The position numbers were made by a program, and so were the translations under genes. The notes under the pieces are model-generated. The model was given only the letters and a program-made list of their open reading frames with translations. It ran no database searches and had not been told where the DNA came from. From Arthrobacter sp. SLBN-122 (GTDB lineage Bacteria > Actinomycetota > Actinomycetes > Actinomycetales > Micrococcaceae), in NCBI RefSeq assembly GCF_006715165.1, contig NZ_VFMS01000001.1, forward strand, positions 682,001 to 746,000: a DNA stretch of 64,000 nt, read 5' to 3'. Below, piece after piece: positions 1 through 8,037 of this stretch (positions are counted from its first letter, which is position 1; each line of letters starts with the position of its first letter).

Positions 1-33
1 ACAGCCGAGTATCTGACCGGCGGGGAGCATTCT

Positions 34-1161
34 GTGGCTCGCCACCCCGACCGGGGCGAAGCCAACCTGGCCGCGCCGGAATTGGACAGGCTCCGGGGCC
101 TGGTCAGGGCCGCTGCGTCGAGCAGCAACTTCTTTGTGGGCAACGATACGGACGTCAACGAACTCCGTGATGCCCTGGCCGGGCTCAAGCCGGCCCAGCT
201 GAACCAGCTGCTGGAGTCGTTGACCGACGATGAGATCCGCAGCCTGGGCAGCGGCGCCGCAACCGACGGCAAGGGCCTGTTCAACGGCGAGGGAACTACT
301 CCCTTCGAACGGCAGCAACTGCTCGACCAGCTCTTGTCCAAGGCGTCAAGGGAGCACGTGCGCCGGCTGAAAGACCTCATCCCGTGGGCACAGCCGGATG
401 GAACAGCAATGGGAGACGCTGCCAGGCCCGGCGGCCCAGACCCCAGCGGCCCCGACCAGTGGGTGGAGCCCAAGTGGCCAGTAATCGGGCAACGCCCGAG
501 CACTGACGACATCAAGCAGGGCCAGTACGGGGACTGCGTGGTTCTGGCAGCCGCCGGGGCCATGATCAATGCGGATCCCGGCTGGGCCCGCGAGCACGTG
601 ACAGACAACGGCAACGGAACCGTTTCTGTCCTGTTGTTTGACAAGAACGGGCAAGAGCAGTGGGTGAGCGTCACCTCCGACCTGCCGGCGAACAGCAAGG
701 GCACACAGATGGGCGCCAAGGCGGGTTTCGGCGGCAACTGGCCGGCCTACGTGGAGAAAGCACTGGCACAGGTATACACCGAAGACGACAACAATGATGG
801 CGCTAAGGAAGGCACGCCCCCGGATCAGGCGTACCCGCCGGGTAACTACCGCGCCATCGAAGGCAACTGGGGACCGGATGCATTCCAGTACCTGGCGGGA
901 CCAAACATAGCGCGCACATCTGCTGCCGATGATGTGTGGGAGGCGGTCAGACAGGGGCGCCCCGCTTTGGTGACCACCCTCGCCGACCTGCCCCAAGGTG
1001 CCCCAGAGGGTTATCACACCAGCCACGCCTACTTCGTTACCGGTTTGGATGCGGAAGGAAATATTCTCCTGCGGAACCCCTGGGGTTCGCAGTACCCGGT
1101 CCTGGCCGTGACGCCACAGGACTTCAAAGACAAGTACCAAGACGCATCGGTGGTGCGCTGA
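34..1161 (+). CDS. Calpain-like (C2 family) cysteine protease
   Basis: Likely a cysteine peptidase with a papain/calpain fold. The conserved core is in the C-terminal two thirds. The nucleophile motif GQYGDC places Cys at residue 168, SHAYFV gives His331 and LRNPWG gives Asn348, the usual order of the calpain catalytic triad. The first 130 or so residues are helical and charged and have no signal peptide I can see. The GTG start was chosen because GGGGAG lies 6 bases upstream. The frame stays open to the left edge of the window, so a longer N-terminus cannot be excluded. The stop overlaps the start of the downstream lipoprotein gene (TGATG), so the two are probably translated together. Calpain-like proteins are scattered in bacteria and mostly uncharacterised; substrate and location are unknown here. 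Confidence 0.75.
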   Translation: MARHPDRGEANLAAPELDRLRGLVRAAASSSNFFVGNDTDVNELRDALAGLKPAQLNQLLESLTDDEIRSLGSGAATDGKGLFNGEGTTPFERQQLLDQLLSKASREHVRRLKDLIPWAQPDGTAMGDAARPGGPDPSGPDQWVEPKWPVIGQRPSTDDIKQGQYGDCVVLAAAGAMINADPGWAREHVTDNGNGTVSVLLFDKNGQEQWVSVTSDLPANSKGTQMGAKAGFGGNWPAYVEKALAQVYTEDDNNDGAKEGTPPDQAYPPGNYRAIEGNWGPDAFQYLAGPNIARTSAADDVWEAVRQGRPALVTTLADLPQGAPEGYHTSHAYFVTGLDAEGNILLRNPWGSQYPVLAVTPQDFKDKYQDASVVR

Positions 1162-1598
1162 TGGGACTTCTGCATCGGTTTCACCGTCTGGGAGCTGTCG
1201 CCCTCCTGACCGTGGGCACAGGAGCGTGCTCCCCCAGTCCATCCACAGATCCCACGCCCGTTTCCACTGAGGAGCCCACAATGACTGACAGCTGCACTGG
1301 ATCAGGCGCCTACCGTATCGTCCCTTCAATTCCCGGGTCATGGCCGCTGCTTCCCGATTCCAGCAAGGGCGACAAGTTCACGCCGACTGTGGGGCTGGCT
1401 GGCACGAAGGCCTCTGCCTCCCCTGCAACGGCCGACCTCTCACTGGCTGCCGACGCCCCGGATCCCACTCCGGTCTACTTCCATGACCTCAGGCTGGGCT
1501 CCGAAGCAGCGATGAACGGCTACACGATCAGGATCACCTCGATCTGCGACGGCGAAGTCCGCTTCGACCTGGTGCAGCAGCCCGATGGACAATCCTGA
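1161..1598 (+). CDS. Small putative lipoprotein coupled to the calpain-like protease
   Basis: A 145-residue protein of unknown function. It begins MGLLHRFHRLGAVALLTVG and has a Cys at the end of the hydrophobic stretch (TGAC), which suggests a lipoprotein signal peptide, although the lipobox is weak (Thr at -3). The mature part is rich in Pro, Ser and Thr, then ends in a compact region with GYTIRITSICDGEVRFDL. The ATG overlaps the stop of the protease gene, so it may be a partner, anchor or inhibitor of that enzyme; this is inference from position only. I do not recognise a family. A degraded copy of its last 24 codons follows in the same frame. Confidence 0.6.
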   Translation: MGLLHRFHRLGAVALLTVGTGACSPSPSTDPTPVSTEEPTMTDSCTGSGAYRIVPSIPGSWPLLPDSSKGDKFTPTVGLAGTKASASPATADLSLAADAPDPTPVYFHDLRLGSEAAMNGYTIRITSICDGEVRFDLVQQPDGQS

Positions 1599-1724
1599 GG
1601 CCGGTCGGCTCATGGCGCGAACTTCGGAGGCGTGGGGCTGGCTCCTTGTCCTGGCTACACCATCAAAATCACCTCAATCTGCGACGGCGAAGTCCTGTTC
1701 GACCTGGTGGCGCAGCCCGGATAG
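1599..1724 (+). pseudogene. In-frame repeat of the lipoprotein C-terminus after its stop codon
   Basis: After the lipoprotein stop (1596-1598) the same reading frame continues without interruption to a TAG at 1722-1724. From 1653 it encodes GYTIKITSICDGEVLFDLVA, nearly identical to GYTIRITSICDGEVRFDLVQ at 1518-1577. There is no good start codon or ribosome binding site for it. It is either a remnant of a tandem duplicated gene or the result of a stop codon splitting a protein with two C-terminal repeats. Confidence 0.65.
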
Positions 1725-3401
1725 TCAGAGCCCCAGCCGGGCCACTGCTTCCTCGCGCATCTGGACCTTGCGGATCTTTCCCGAGACCGTCATGGGGAAA
1801 CTCTCGCGGACTTCCACGTAGCGCGGGATCTTATAGTGAGCCAGCCGCCCCCGGCAGTACTCGGCGAGCGTCCCGGCGTCCAGCGGCCCGGCCCCCGGCT
1901 TGAGGATGATGCAGGCCATCAGCTCCTCGCCGAACCTGGCATCCGGGACCCCGATCACCTGCACGTCCTGGATGTCGGGGTGTGTGTACAGGAACTCCTC
2001 GATTTCGCGCGGGTAGATGTTTTCGCCGCCCCGGATCACCATGTCCTTGATCCGGCCCTCCACCACCACGTATCCGTCGTCGTCCATCCGGGCAAGGTCG
2101 CCGGTGTGCATCCACCCGTCGGCGTCGATCGCCTCGGCCGTCTTGTCCGGCTGGTTCCAGTACCCTGCCATCACGGCATAACCGCGGGTGCAGAGCTCGC
2201 CGATCTGCCCGCGCTCCAGTTCCTCCCCGGTGGCAGGGTCCACGATCCGGCTCTCCAGTTGCGGCATAGTCCTGCCCACGGTCTCCGTGCGCTGCTGGAG
2301 CGTGTCCCCCTTGCGGGTCATGGTGGAGACGGGCGAGGTCTCGGTCATGCCGTAGCAGATGGCCACATCCACCATGTGCATCTCCGAAATCACCCGGTTC
2401 ATCACCTCGATGGGGCACAGCGAGCCCGCCATCACCCCGGTGCGGAGCGTGGACAGGTCATAGGAGCCGAAGTCCGGCAACGCGAGCTCGGCAATGAACA
2501 TGGTGGGAACCCCGTAAAGGGAGGTCCCGGCGAAGTCCTGCACTGCCTCCAGCGCGGCCGCCGGCGAGAAGCCCCGCCCCGGGATGATGGTGGCGGCGCC
2601 GTGGCTGAGCGCATTGAGGTTGCCGATGACCATGCCGAAGCAGTGGTAGAACGGCACGGGGATGACCACGCGGTCCCGCTCGGTGTACCCCAGCAGCTCG
2701 CCGATGGCGTAACCGTTGTTCAGGATGTTGTGGTGCGTGAGCGTGGCACCTTTGGGGAATCCGGTGGTCCCGGACGTGTACTGCAGGTTGATGGGATCGT
2801 GCGGGTGGAGGTCGGCCATGCGGGCCTTCAGGGCAGCGTGGCCGACGTCGTCCGCGCGCCTGAGCAGCTCGGCGTACGTGAGTTCGGCGTCGCTTTGGGG
2901 GTTGCCTGCTGCCAGCCCGTCCAGGCCGTGGTCCGGGAGGAAGACGAGTTCCCGCAGGTCCGGGCAGGTCAGCAGGGCCTGCCGTGCCATGGCCACGTAG
3001 TCGCTGTTGGTGTCCGACGGCGCCGTGAACAGCATGCGCATGCCGTTCTGCTTGACCACGAATTCCAGTTCGTGGCTGCGGTAGGCCGGGTTGACGTTGA
3101 CCAGGATGGCGCCCGCCTTGGCGGTGGCGTACTGCAGCAGGGTCCATTCGGCGCAGTTGGGGCTCCAGATGCCCACCCGCTCCCCCTTGGCGATGCCCAG
3201 GGCGAGGAGCGCACGCGCCAGCCGGTCGACGTCGTCGTTCATCTTGGTGTAGCTCCAGCGGCGGGCATCGGCGCCCGGCACCGGCGCGGCCTCAATCAGG
3301 GCATCATGGAGGGGGAACTGCGCGGCCACGCGCTCAAAGTTCGCACCAATGGTTTCCTCCAGGAGCGGGACGTCAGTGTCCCCGGCTGTATAAGCACGCA
3401 T
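1725..3401 (-). CDS. AMP-forming acyl-CoA synthetase (FadD-like)
   Basis: Activates a carboxylic acid, probably a short to long-chain fatty acid, to its acyl-CoA through an acyl-adenylate. The 558-residue length is normal for the class. The phosphate-binding motif YTSGTTGFPKG lies at residues 208-218, followed by the adenylate motif with YGMTETSP. Near the C-terminus TGDLARMDDDGY, GRIKDMVIRGGENIYP and the catalytic Lys region SGKIRK are all present, so the enzyme looks intact. The start MRAYTAGDTD fits family alignments. The gene stands alone and its stop abuts the lipoprotein remnant on the other strand. Chain length cannot be decided from sequence. Confidence 0.9.
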   Translation of the reverse strand: MRAYTAGDTDVPLLEETIGANFERVAAQFPLHDALIEAAPVPGADARRWSYTKMNDDVDRLARALLALGIAKGERVGIWSPNCAEWTLLQYATAKAGAILVNVNPAYRSHELEFVVKQNGMRMLFTAPSDTNSDYVAMARQALLTCPDLRELVFLPDHGLDGLAAGNPQSDAELTYAELLRRADDVGHAALKARMADLHPHDPINLQYTSGTTGFPKGATLTHHNILNNGYAIGELLGYTERDRVVIPVPFYHCFGMVIGNLNALSHGAATIIPGRGFSPAAALEAVQDFAGTSLYGVPTMFIAELALPDFGSYDLSTLRTGVMAGSLCPIEVMNRVISEMHMVDVAICYGMTETSPVSTMTRKGDTLQQRTETVGRTMPQLESRIVDPATGEELERGQIGELCTRGYAVMAGYWNQPDKTAEAIDADGWMHTGDLARMDDDGYVVVEGRIKDMVIRGGENIYPREIEEFLYTHPDIQDVQVIGVPDARFGEELMACIILKPGAGPLDAGTLAEYCRGRLAHYKIPRYVEVRESFPMTVSGKIRKVQMREEAVARLGL

Positions 3402-3504
3402 GATGGCACGCTACCAACAGGATCCCGGCAGGAGAAGGAGGACAGGCGGGGGAAACGGCCGCAACAGAACGGGGCGACTCCGCAGCCCCGGTATTGTGAA
3501 ATCC

Positions 3505-3783
3505 ATGAGTGCACCCATTGACCTGATAGCAACGTTCATCCCCAACGAAGGCGAGTTCTTCCGCGTCAAGCTGGCCCTGGAAATCGCGATCGATGAGGTG
3601 GTGAACGAGCAAGGCTGCATCCGTTACGAGTTGACCGAAGCCACGGAGGAAAAGCTGGTCCTCACCGAACAGTGGGCGTCCGAGGAGGACCTGGACAAGC
3701 ATTCCAAGGGCACCGCCGTACAGGACCTGAACGAGTCGCTCAGCGCGCTGCTGGCCGAACCGGTCAAGGTGGAACGCGTCTGA
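3505..3783 (+). CDS. Antibiotic biosynthesis monooxygenase (ABM) fold protein
   Basis: A 92-residue protein of the dimeric alpha/beta-barrel (ABM, YgiN-like) type. The pattern IDLIATFIPNEGEFFRVKLA, then GCIRYEL and VLTEQWASEEDLDKH, followed by a C-terminal helix and strand, is typical of this fold. Members include quinol monooxygenases, but many have no assigned substrate. The ATG at 3505 was chosen because the fold begins directly after it; the open frame to its left has no homology. It is divergent from the acyl-CoA synthetase and ends at a strong terminator hairpin. Confidence 0.75.
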   Translation: MSAPIDLIATFIPNEGEFFRVKLALEIAIDEVVNEQGCIRYELTEATEEKLVLTEQWASEEDLDKHSKGTAVQDLNESLSALLAEPVKVERV

Positions 3784-3800
3784 CGCGGCCTTAACGCAGG

Positions 3801-3832
3801 AATGCGGGACCTCCTGAGGGAGGTCCCGCATT
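3801..3832. terminator. Bidirectional hairpin terminator
   Basis: A perfect 14-bp stem, AATGCGGGACCTCC with GGAGGTCCCGCATT around a TGAG loop, lies between the convergent ABM gene and thioredoxin gene. The flanks are moderately T/A rich on both sides, so it can serve both. Confidence 0.85.
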
Positions 3833-3850
3833 CCTGTTTAATACCGGGTC

Positions 3851-4288
3851 TTAGAAATCGGGGATCTGGGTGCCGTCCTGAGTGGTGTCGCGGGGGCCGG
3901 ATGGCTGGCTGGCCGCGGTGGCCGCTTCCTCACGCTGGCGGGCCACATGGGCGTGGACCTCGTCCATGTCCAGTGCCTTCACCGCGTCCACCACCTGTTC
4001 CAGCTGCTGGGCGTTCAGCGCGCCGGGCTGCGAGAACACCAGCACCTTTTCGCGGAAAGCCATCAGTGTGGGGATGGAGGTGATGCCTGCCTCCGCCGCG
4101 AGCTGCTGCTGGGCTTCGGTGTCCACCTTGGTGAAGAGGACGTCGGGGTGCTTCTCCGAGACTGCTGAGTATGTGGGGCCGAACTGCTTGCAGGGACCGC
4201 ACCATTCTGCCCAGAAATCGACCAGGACAATATCGTTGCCTTCGATCGTGGATGCGAACTGTTCACCTGTGATGTCGAGGGTAGCCAT
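3851..4288 (-). CDS. trxA: Thioredoxin
   Basis: Cytoplasmic disulfide reductase. The active site WCGPCK is at residues 29-34 (Cys30 and Cys33), with the conserved cis-Pro in SIPTLMAF. The thioredoxin domain fills residues 1-107. An extra C-terminal tail of about 35 residues, charged and Ala/Gln rich (ending DGTQIPDF), is longer than in the shortest thioredoxins. No clear Shine-Dalgarno sequence precedes the ATG; a TAGACA-like hexamer sits just upstream, so the mRNA may be leaderless. A thioredoxin reductase is not in this window. Thioredoxin is also the usual electron donor of the CysH-type enzyme encoded at 53 kb. Confidence 0.92.
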   Translation of the reverse strand: MATLDITGEQFASTIEGNDIVLVDFWAEWCGPCKQFGPTYSAVSEKHPDVLFTKVDTEAQQQLAAEAGITSIPTLMAFREKVLVFSQPGALNAQQLEQVVDAVKALDMDEVHAHVARQREEAATAASQPSGPRDTTQDGTQIPDF

Positions 4289-4381
4289 GTGTCTACGCTA
4301 CGCGCCACGGCCGCGGCTGTCGCCCGTGTTCGCTCCCCGCGTCATCGGGAATAGGGGAAAGTACGACGCCGGCACGCGGGT

Positions 4382-4936
4382 TCAGCGGCTGGCGTTCCAC
4401 AGGTGCGGGGCCGGGGTGCGGCTGCCGGGGAGGGCGCTGGAGGCGCGCCATTCGTGGATCCATTCGGGGAGCACCAGGTCCGCGGGCGGGGCCCCGAACT
4501 CCGCCATGATCTCCTCCTGGCTGACCGGTCCGGCCTTGGTGACCAGCCGGGTGGCGATGTAGGCACGTGCGTAAATCTCGCCGTCGGCCACCATGCGCTG
4601 CTCAAAGAAGATCGCCTTGGTGTCCAGCCCGATGATCCTGGTCTCGATCGTGTAGTCCTGCCACAACTGGAGGGATTTGCGGAAGGAGATGGTTTCCGCG
4701 GACACCACCGGGGTCCAGCCGCGGCGGCGCATCCGCTTCCAGACGCCGCTGCGCACCATGAGGTCGAACCGGCCCAGGTCCATCAGGGACAAGTACATGC
4801 CGTTGTTGACGTGCATGGCGACGTCGATGTCCGTGGGCAGGACACGCAGCGGCAGGGATGACGGGTCCCATACGGTCAGCGGTGGACGCCGGGCGGAACG
4901 GACGAGCATGAGCAGTGTTCTCAGGAGCAGGTGCAT
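4382..4936 (-). CDS. Acyl-CoA thioesterase-like (4HBT hot-dog fold) protein
   Basis: A 184-residue hot-dog fold protein of the 4-hydroxybenzoyl-CoA thioesterase superfamily, THEM6-like branch. Recognisable parts are TDIDVAMHVNNGMYLSLMDL, where the Asn-Asn-Gly after His is the usual helix start, then the strands around VSAETISFRKSL and the core IIGLDTKAIFFEQRMV. Substrate is unknown; it could hydrolyse acyl-CoA or bind fatty acyl groups. It follows thioredoxin on the same strand with a 93-base gap. The start has only a G-rich stretch as possible ribosome binding site. Confidence 0.75.
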   Translation of the reverse strand: MHLLLRTLLMLVRSARRPPLTVWDPSSLPLRVLPTDIDVAMHVNNGMYLSLMDLGRFDLMVRSGVWKRMRRRGWTPVVSAETISFRKSLQLWQDYTIETRIIGLDTKAIFFEQRMVADGEIYARAYIATRLVTKAGPVSQEEIMAEFGAPPADLVLPEWIHEWRASSALPGSRTPAPHLWNASR

Positions 4937-5393
4937 GCCCCCATGTTACCCGCCGGTAACTTGGTCCCCGCCTACCCTGCCCCTGCCGTCACTCCGGGCA
5001 CATGCCTGGTAGTGGGCCTGCCTGTTCCGGGCCCGACAATGGCAGGCAGCTGGCAAGTATTGGCCCTCCGGCGGCTGAGTAGCTTCGCTGCCACAGGGCG
5101 GGTACCGGCCCCGGAAACTCGGGTATTTCCTACTGGTGCCCCGGCCTTGGGGCAGTTCCTAGACTCGAAATTCCTAGGACCAACACGCACTGGCAGGTCC
5201 CCCGGGTGGCTTCCGGAAGTTCCTGCCTTCACGCGGAGTTCCGCATTTTCTGGGTATGCGGATGCCTCCAACCTGTGCCGCCTGCGGCTCCGGCAACTGC
5301 CGGGGCCGGCGGTGCAATGACTTCTCCATCCGTCCGGCACACCGGCGTGCAGCAGCACAGCCGGGCTGGACCGAACCCAGATGGGCCAATTCC
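4937..5393. other. Gene-free stretch upstream of the LysM gene
   Basis: About 460 bases separate the divergent thioesterase and LysM genes. I see no credible coding frame. The length would allow a long 5' leader for the LysM gene, which in actinobacteria often carries a c-di-AMP riboswitch, but I could not match the riboswitch core motifs here. Confidence 0.5.
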
Positions 5394-6398
5394 ATGAGCC
5401 AGCCTTTCCACCCCTCCCCCGACGGCACCAGCAGAAGCTTCGCCACCGACGAACCGCGGACCGACCTCAACACCGGCCGGCCGGTCATCAGCAACAGGCT
5501 GTGGGCCGGAATGGCCACGGCGGCCGTTGTGGCGGCGGTGGGCGTGGGCGCACTGGCCGCACCCACGACTTTCAGCGGAGGTACGACGGCGGCTGCACAG
5601 GTGGCAGAGGCCGCCTCACCGGCGTCGCCAAGCGCCGCAGCCGAACCAGCCACGGAGGCCGGGTCATCCGCCGATCCGGGTGCGGTATCGGCGGTGGCGG
5701 CACAGGCTGCTGCGCCGGCAGCTGAGGCTGCCCCCGCCCCGGCTCCAGCCGAACCAGCACCGGCGGCACCGGCGCCGGAACCAGCACCCGCCCCCGAACC
5801 TGCCGGTGACCCCAACCTGTACACGGTGGCGCCCGGTGACACGGTGGGTGTGATCGCCGCCAGCCATGGCGTGGACATGAACGCCATGCTCGCCGCAAAC
5901 GGGCTCAGCGCCTACAGCACCATCTACCCTGGCCAGACGCTCCTGCTGAACGGCCCACCCGTGGCAGTGGCTGCGCCGGCTCCGGCTGCGGCGCCTGCCC
6001 CTGCCGCCGCGGCACCCCCTCCCGCCGCGGCACCAGCACCGGCGCCGGTTTTCGTGCCCGCAGCACCTGCAATCCGGACCATTTACGTTGCAGGCTCCGG
6101 CGGCCAGTCCATGGTTGACGCGTGCATCGGGCCCATCCACTACACGCCCAACGACGGCTACTCACTCTTCATCACGGAGCATGACTTCTGCGGCGGGTGG
6201 GCCAGGTTCTCCGGAATCGGCGTGGGTGAGACGGTCAGCATCCCCGGCTATGGAACCTTTACCGTCACGGGGCGCGGGACAGTCCCCAATCCCGGAACCA
6301 CCAACGACGTCATTTCAGTGTTCGGCGGTTTCCCCCGGGCGATCCTGCAGACTTGCATCCCCGGCACCAGCCAGATGCTCCTGATCGCCCTGAACTGA
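5394..6398 (+). CDS. LysM-domain surface protein with possible sortase-like C-terminus
   Basis: A 334-residue protein. Residues 1-45 are polar, then a membrane segment (LWAGMATAAVVAAVGVGALA) suggests an N-terminal anchor or signal. A long Ala/Pro/Glu linker follows. A canonical LysM peptidoglycan-binding domain comes next (LYTVAPGDTVGVIAASHGVD to IYPGQTLLLN), then a second Ala/Pro linker and a C-terminal domain of about 110 residues with three cysteines. In that last domain FITEHDFC, VGETVSIPGYGTFTV and LQTCIPGTSQ recall the His, strand and Cys regions of sortases, but the Arg expected after the Cys is missing. The ATG at 5394 was chosen over upstream codons because the charged N-terminus and membrane segment then have a normal layout. 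Likely role: cell-wall binding. Confidence 0.75.
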   Translation: MSQPFHPSPDGTSRSFATDEPRTDLNTGRPVISNRLWAGMATAAVVAAVGVGALAAPTTFSGGTTAAAQVAEAASPASPSAAAEPATEAGSSADPGAVSAVAAQAAAPAAEAAPAPAPAEPAPAAPAPEPAPAPEPAGDPNLYTVAPGDTVGVIAASHGVDMNAMLAANGLSAYSTIYPGQTLLLNGPPVAVAAPAPAAAPAPAAAAPPPAAAPAPAPVFVPAAPAIRTIYVAGSGGQSMVDACIGPIHYTPNDGYSLFITEHDFCGGWARFSGIGVGETVSIPGYGTFTVTGRGTVPNPGTTNDVISVFGGFPRAILQTCIPGTSQMLLIALN

Positions 6399-6423
6399 AT
6401 GCAGTGAACTGATATTTCCAAAG

Positions 6424-6468
6424 CTTGTCCGCGGGTCCGAACCTTCAAGGGGTGGATCCGCGGACAAG
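6424..6468. terminator. Hairpin terminator between convergent genes
   Basis: A 15-bp stem with one G-T pair: CTTGTCCGCGGGTCC pairs with GGATCCGCGGACAAG around a 15-base loop. It lies between the LysM gene and the CBS-domain gene on opposite strands. Confidence 0.8.
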
Positions 6469-6488
6469 GCCATGCTGCGCTGCCGCCG

Positions 6489-6914
6489 CTACACCCCGTG
6501 GCGCTCCGAGATGTGTTCCAACAGTTCCCCCACGCGCTGTTCGGAGTAGTTGCGTGCAATGTCGCCCTGGCTGATGATGCCAACGAGCTTGTGGTCGGAG
6601 ATCACCGGGAGCCGGCGGATCTGGTGCTTTTCCATCATGTCGATGGCTGCATCCACATTGGCGTCGGCGTCGACGCAGTACGGCTTGCCGGAGGCGAGGT
6701 CGCGGGCCATCATCTGGCCCGGGTCACGGCCGGCGGCGACGCACTTGAGCACAATGTCGCGGTCGGTGATCATGCCTTTCAACTTGCCGTCATCCCCGCA
6801 GATGGGAAGGGCGCCGCAGTCGAGGTCCATCATCATCCGGGCGGCGTCCACAAGGGACTCGCTTTCACGGATACATCTCGCATCCGTGGTCATGAATTCG
6901 CGTACAGCACTCAT
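6489..6914 (-). CDS. Tandem CBS-domain protein
   Basis: A 141-residue stand-alone pair of CBS domains, which usually binds adenine nucleotides and reports energy or stress state. Domain 1 covers roughly residues 1-60 (MSAVREFMTTDARCIRESES, then GMITDRDIVLK) and domain 2 roughly 75-130 (RRLPVISDHKLVGIISQGDI). The ATG at 6914 has an excellent AAGGAGG site. The partner is unknown. Similar proteins in actinobacteria are often hypoxia or stress induced, but no such promoter is evident here. Confidence 0.85.
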   Translation of the reverse strand: MSAVREFMTTDARCIRESESLVDAARMMMDLDCGALPICGDDGKLKGMITDRDIVLKCVAAGRDPGQMMARDLASGKPYCVDADANVDAAIDMMEKHQIRRLPVISDHKLVGIISQGDIARNYSEQRVGELLEHISERHGV

Positions 6915-7074
6915 TGAATCCTCCTTCATCGATGGAAATATCGACGCAGGGCATCGAGGCAGGTGCGCCGATTCTGCCAGACTACGCCCGCACCCACACG
7001 GTGTCGACGGCGGATTGGCAACGTCTGCAGGCGGCCTCCACAGCCTGCCCGGAGACAAGAAAAGGGGCTCGAAA

Positions 7075-7106
7075 AAGCCTCCGGAACCTGGTGGTTCCGG
7101 AGGCTT
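7075..7106 (-). terminator. Strong terminator hairpin, minus strand
   Basis: AAGCCTCCGGAACC and GGTTCCGGAGGCTT form a perfect 14-bp stem with a 4-base loop. On the minus strand it is followed by a T-rich run (CTTTTTC), so it should end a transcript coming from higher coordinates. No protein gene lies directly upstream on that strand; the nearest unit is tRNA-Tyr, which has its own terminator. Confidence 0.75.
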
Positions 7107-7465
7107 GATCGGACTCTGGCCAGCGCCCCCTTCCCAGCCATGCGAGAGGCCCCGTGGCATTGGGGGTCGCCGCGGGGCCTCTCTGGGACGTCCTCCCAAA
7201 TGGGGGAAAATGGGAAGCCGCCTCCACAAAGTTACTGGCGTGAACCAACACCAGCAACATGCAATTTCGCAGGTCGGGCCTGCATCCGTACAGATCCATA
7301 TCTGTCCGCCGAAGCTACTTTGCCTTGGGAGACTTTACCGGCCGAACTACCTCCAGGAGGATCCGCCTTCCGCATCTCTTCTACTGTCAGATCAGGCGTG
7401 GCTTCCTGTTCGCTTCACTAAAACGTGGGAGCGCAGCGGTGTGCTTACAACCGTGCCCACGAAGC
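7107..7465. other. Gene-free stretch between two terminators, with an extra hairpin
   Basis: No convincing coding frame is present. GAGAGGCCCCG at 7144-7154 pairs with CGGGGCCTCTC at 7173-7183, an 11-bp stem with no T run on either strand, so it is more likely part of an RNA structure than a terminator. With the minus-strand terminator at 7075-7106 this could be a small non-coding RNA, but no known RNA family is recognised. Confidence 0.4.
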
Positions 7466-7510
7466 AATAAAAAGACCCGCCCGGACCTCCGAAGAGATCC
7501 GAACGGGTCT
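7466..7510 (-). terminator. Terminator of tRNA-Tyr
   Basis: On the minus strand AGACCCGTTCGGATCTC pairs with GGAGGTCCGGGCGGGTCT, including several G-T pairs, and runs into TTTTTATT. It begins 24 bases after the tRNA 3' end. Confidence 0.85.
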
Positions 7511-7533
7511 ATGTTCCCGGAAATCCGGGAGGG

Positions 7534-7615
7534 TGGCAGATGAGGGATTCGAACCCCCGTAGGCGTTGCCAGCTGATTTACAGTCAGCCCCCTTTGGCCG
7601 CTCGGGTAATCTGCC
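7534..7615 (-). tRNA. tRNA-Tyr (anticodon GTA)
   Basis: Read on the minus strand, the acceptor stem GGCAGAT pairs with ATCTGCC and A is the discriminator base. The anticodon arm is GCTGA, loop CTGTAAA, TCAGC, giving anticodon GTA. The T arm contains GGTTCGAATCC. The long variable arm is expected for bacterial tRNA-Tyr. The CCA is only partly encoded (ACCC follows). Confidence 0.95.
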
Positions 7616-7782
7616 GAACTTCAAAAGAAGTACCCGCTGATGCAGTGTTCGGAAGGGTCCGTTTCCGGTCCGTTCCGCTTCAGTAACCGCGGGCAAGACA
7701 ACTTTACAGAACTTCCGCCGAAGAATCGAATCGGGGCATGGTCGGCCGCAAAAACCTTGCAACGGCGCGGAAAATCGGCGGT

Positions 7783-8037
7783 TTAGGCCTCGCCCAGGAT
7801 GCGACCGGCCAGCTTGGCCTCGAAGCTCAAGGCCTGCTCCTCGGTGATCTGATTCAGCTGCACAGCCCGCTGCAGGTCCGCCCGCACCCCGTCCATGCGG
7901 GAGGACGCATCTGCCACCGGGCTGAAGATGATGGAAGCGGCCACTGCTGCCGCCGCCACCGAGGTTGCCGCCGTGGCTACCGCCCCGGCTGCTGCTGCGG
8001 TGGTCCGGGTGACGTAACGGGCGGCTTTGCGGTGCAT
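7783..8037 (-). CDS. Small hypothetical protein with signal-like N-terminus
   Basis: An 84-residue protein of unknown function. Residues 1-45 are basic then strongly Ala/Val rich (a membrane or signal segment). Residues 50-84 form an amphipathic helix pair (RMDGVRADLQRAVQLNQITE). The ATG at 8037 is preceded by GAAGGGAA. It is divergent from the YajQ gene. The bases between it and tRNA-Tyr show no gene. Confidence 0.55.
   Translation of the reverse strand: MHRKAARYVTRTTAAAAGAVATAATSVAAAAVAASIIFSPVADASSRMDGVRADLQRAVQLNQITEEQALSFEAKLAGRILGEA

Noticed and set aside
1836..3521. Long open frame of about 560 codons opposite the acyl-CoA synthetase
   Set aside because: It is antisense to a gene with complete motifs, has no homology pattern and is expected in high-GC DNA.
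4937..5393. Possible c-di-AMP riboswitch upstream of the LysM gene
   Set aside because: Position is right for actinobacteria, but I could not identify the conserved core motifs.
7144..7183. Hairpin as a terminator
   Set aside because: Neither strand has a T run after the stem, so it was left as a structure of unknown role.
6982..7543. Small open frames around the hairpins and tRNA-Tyr
   Set aside because: They run through terminators and the tRNA gene and show no ribosome binding site or homology pattern.
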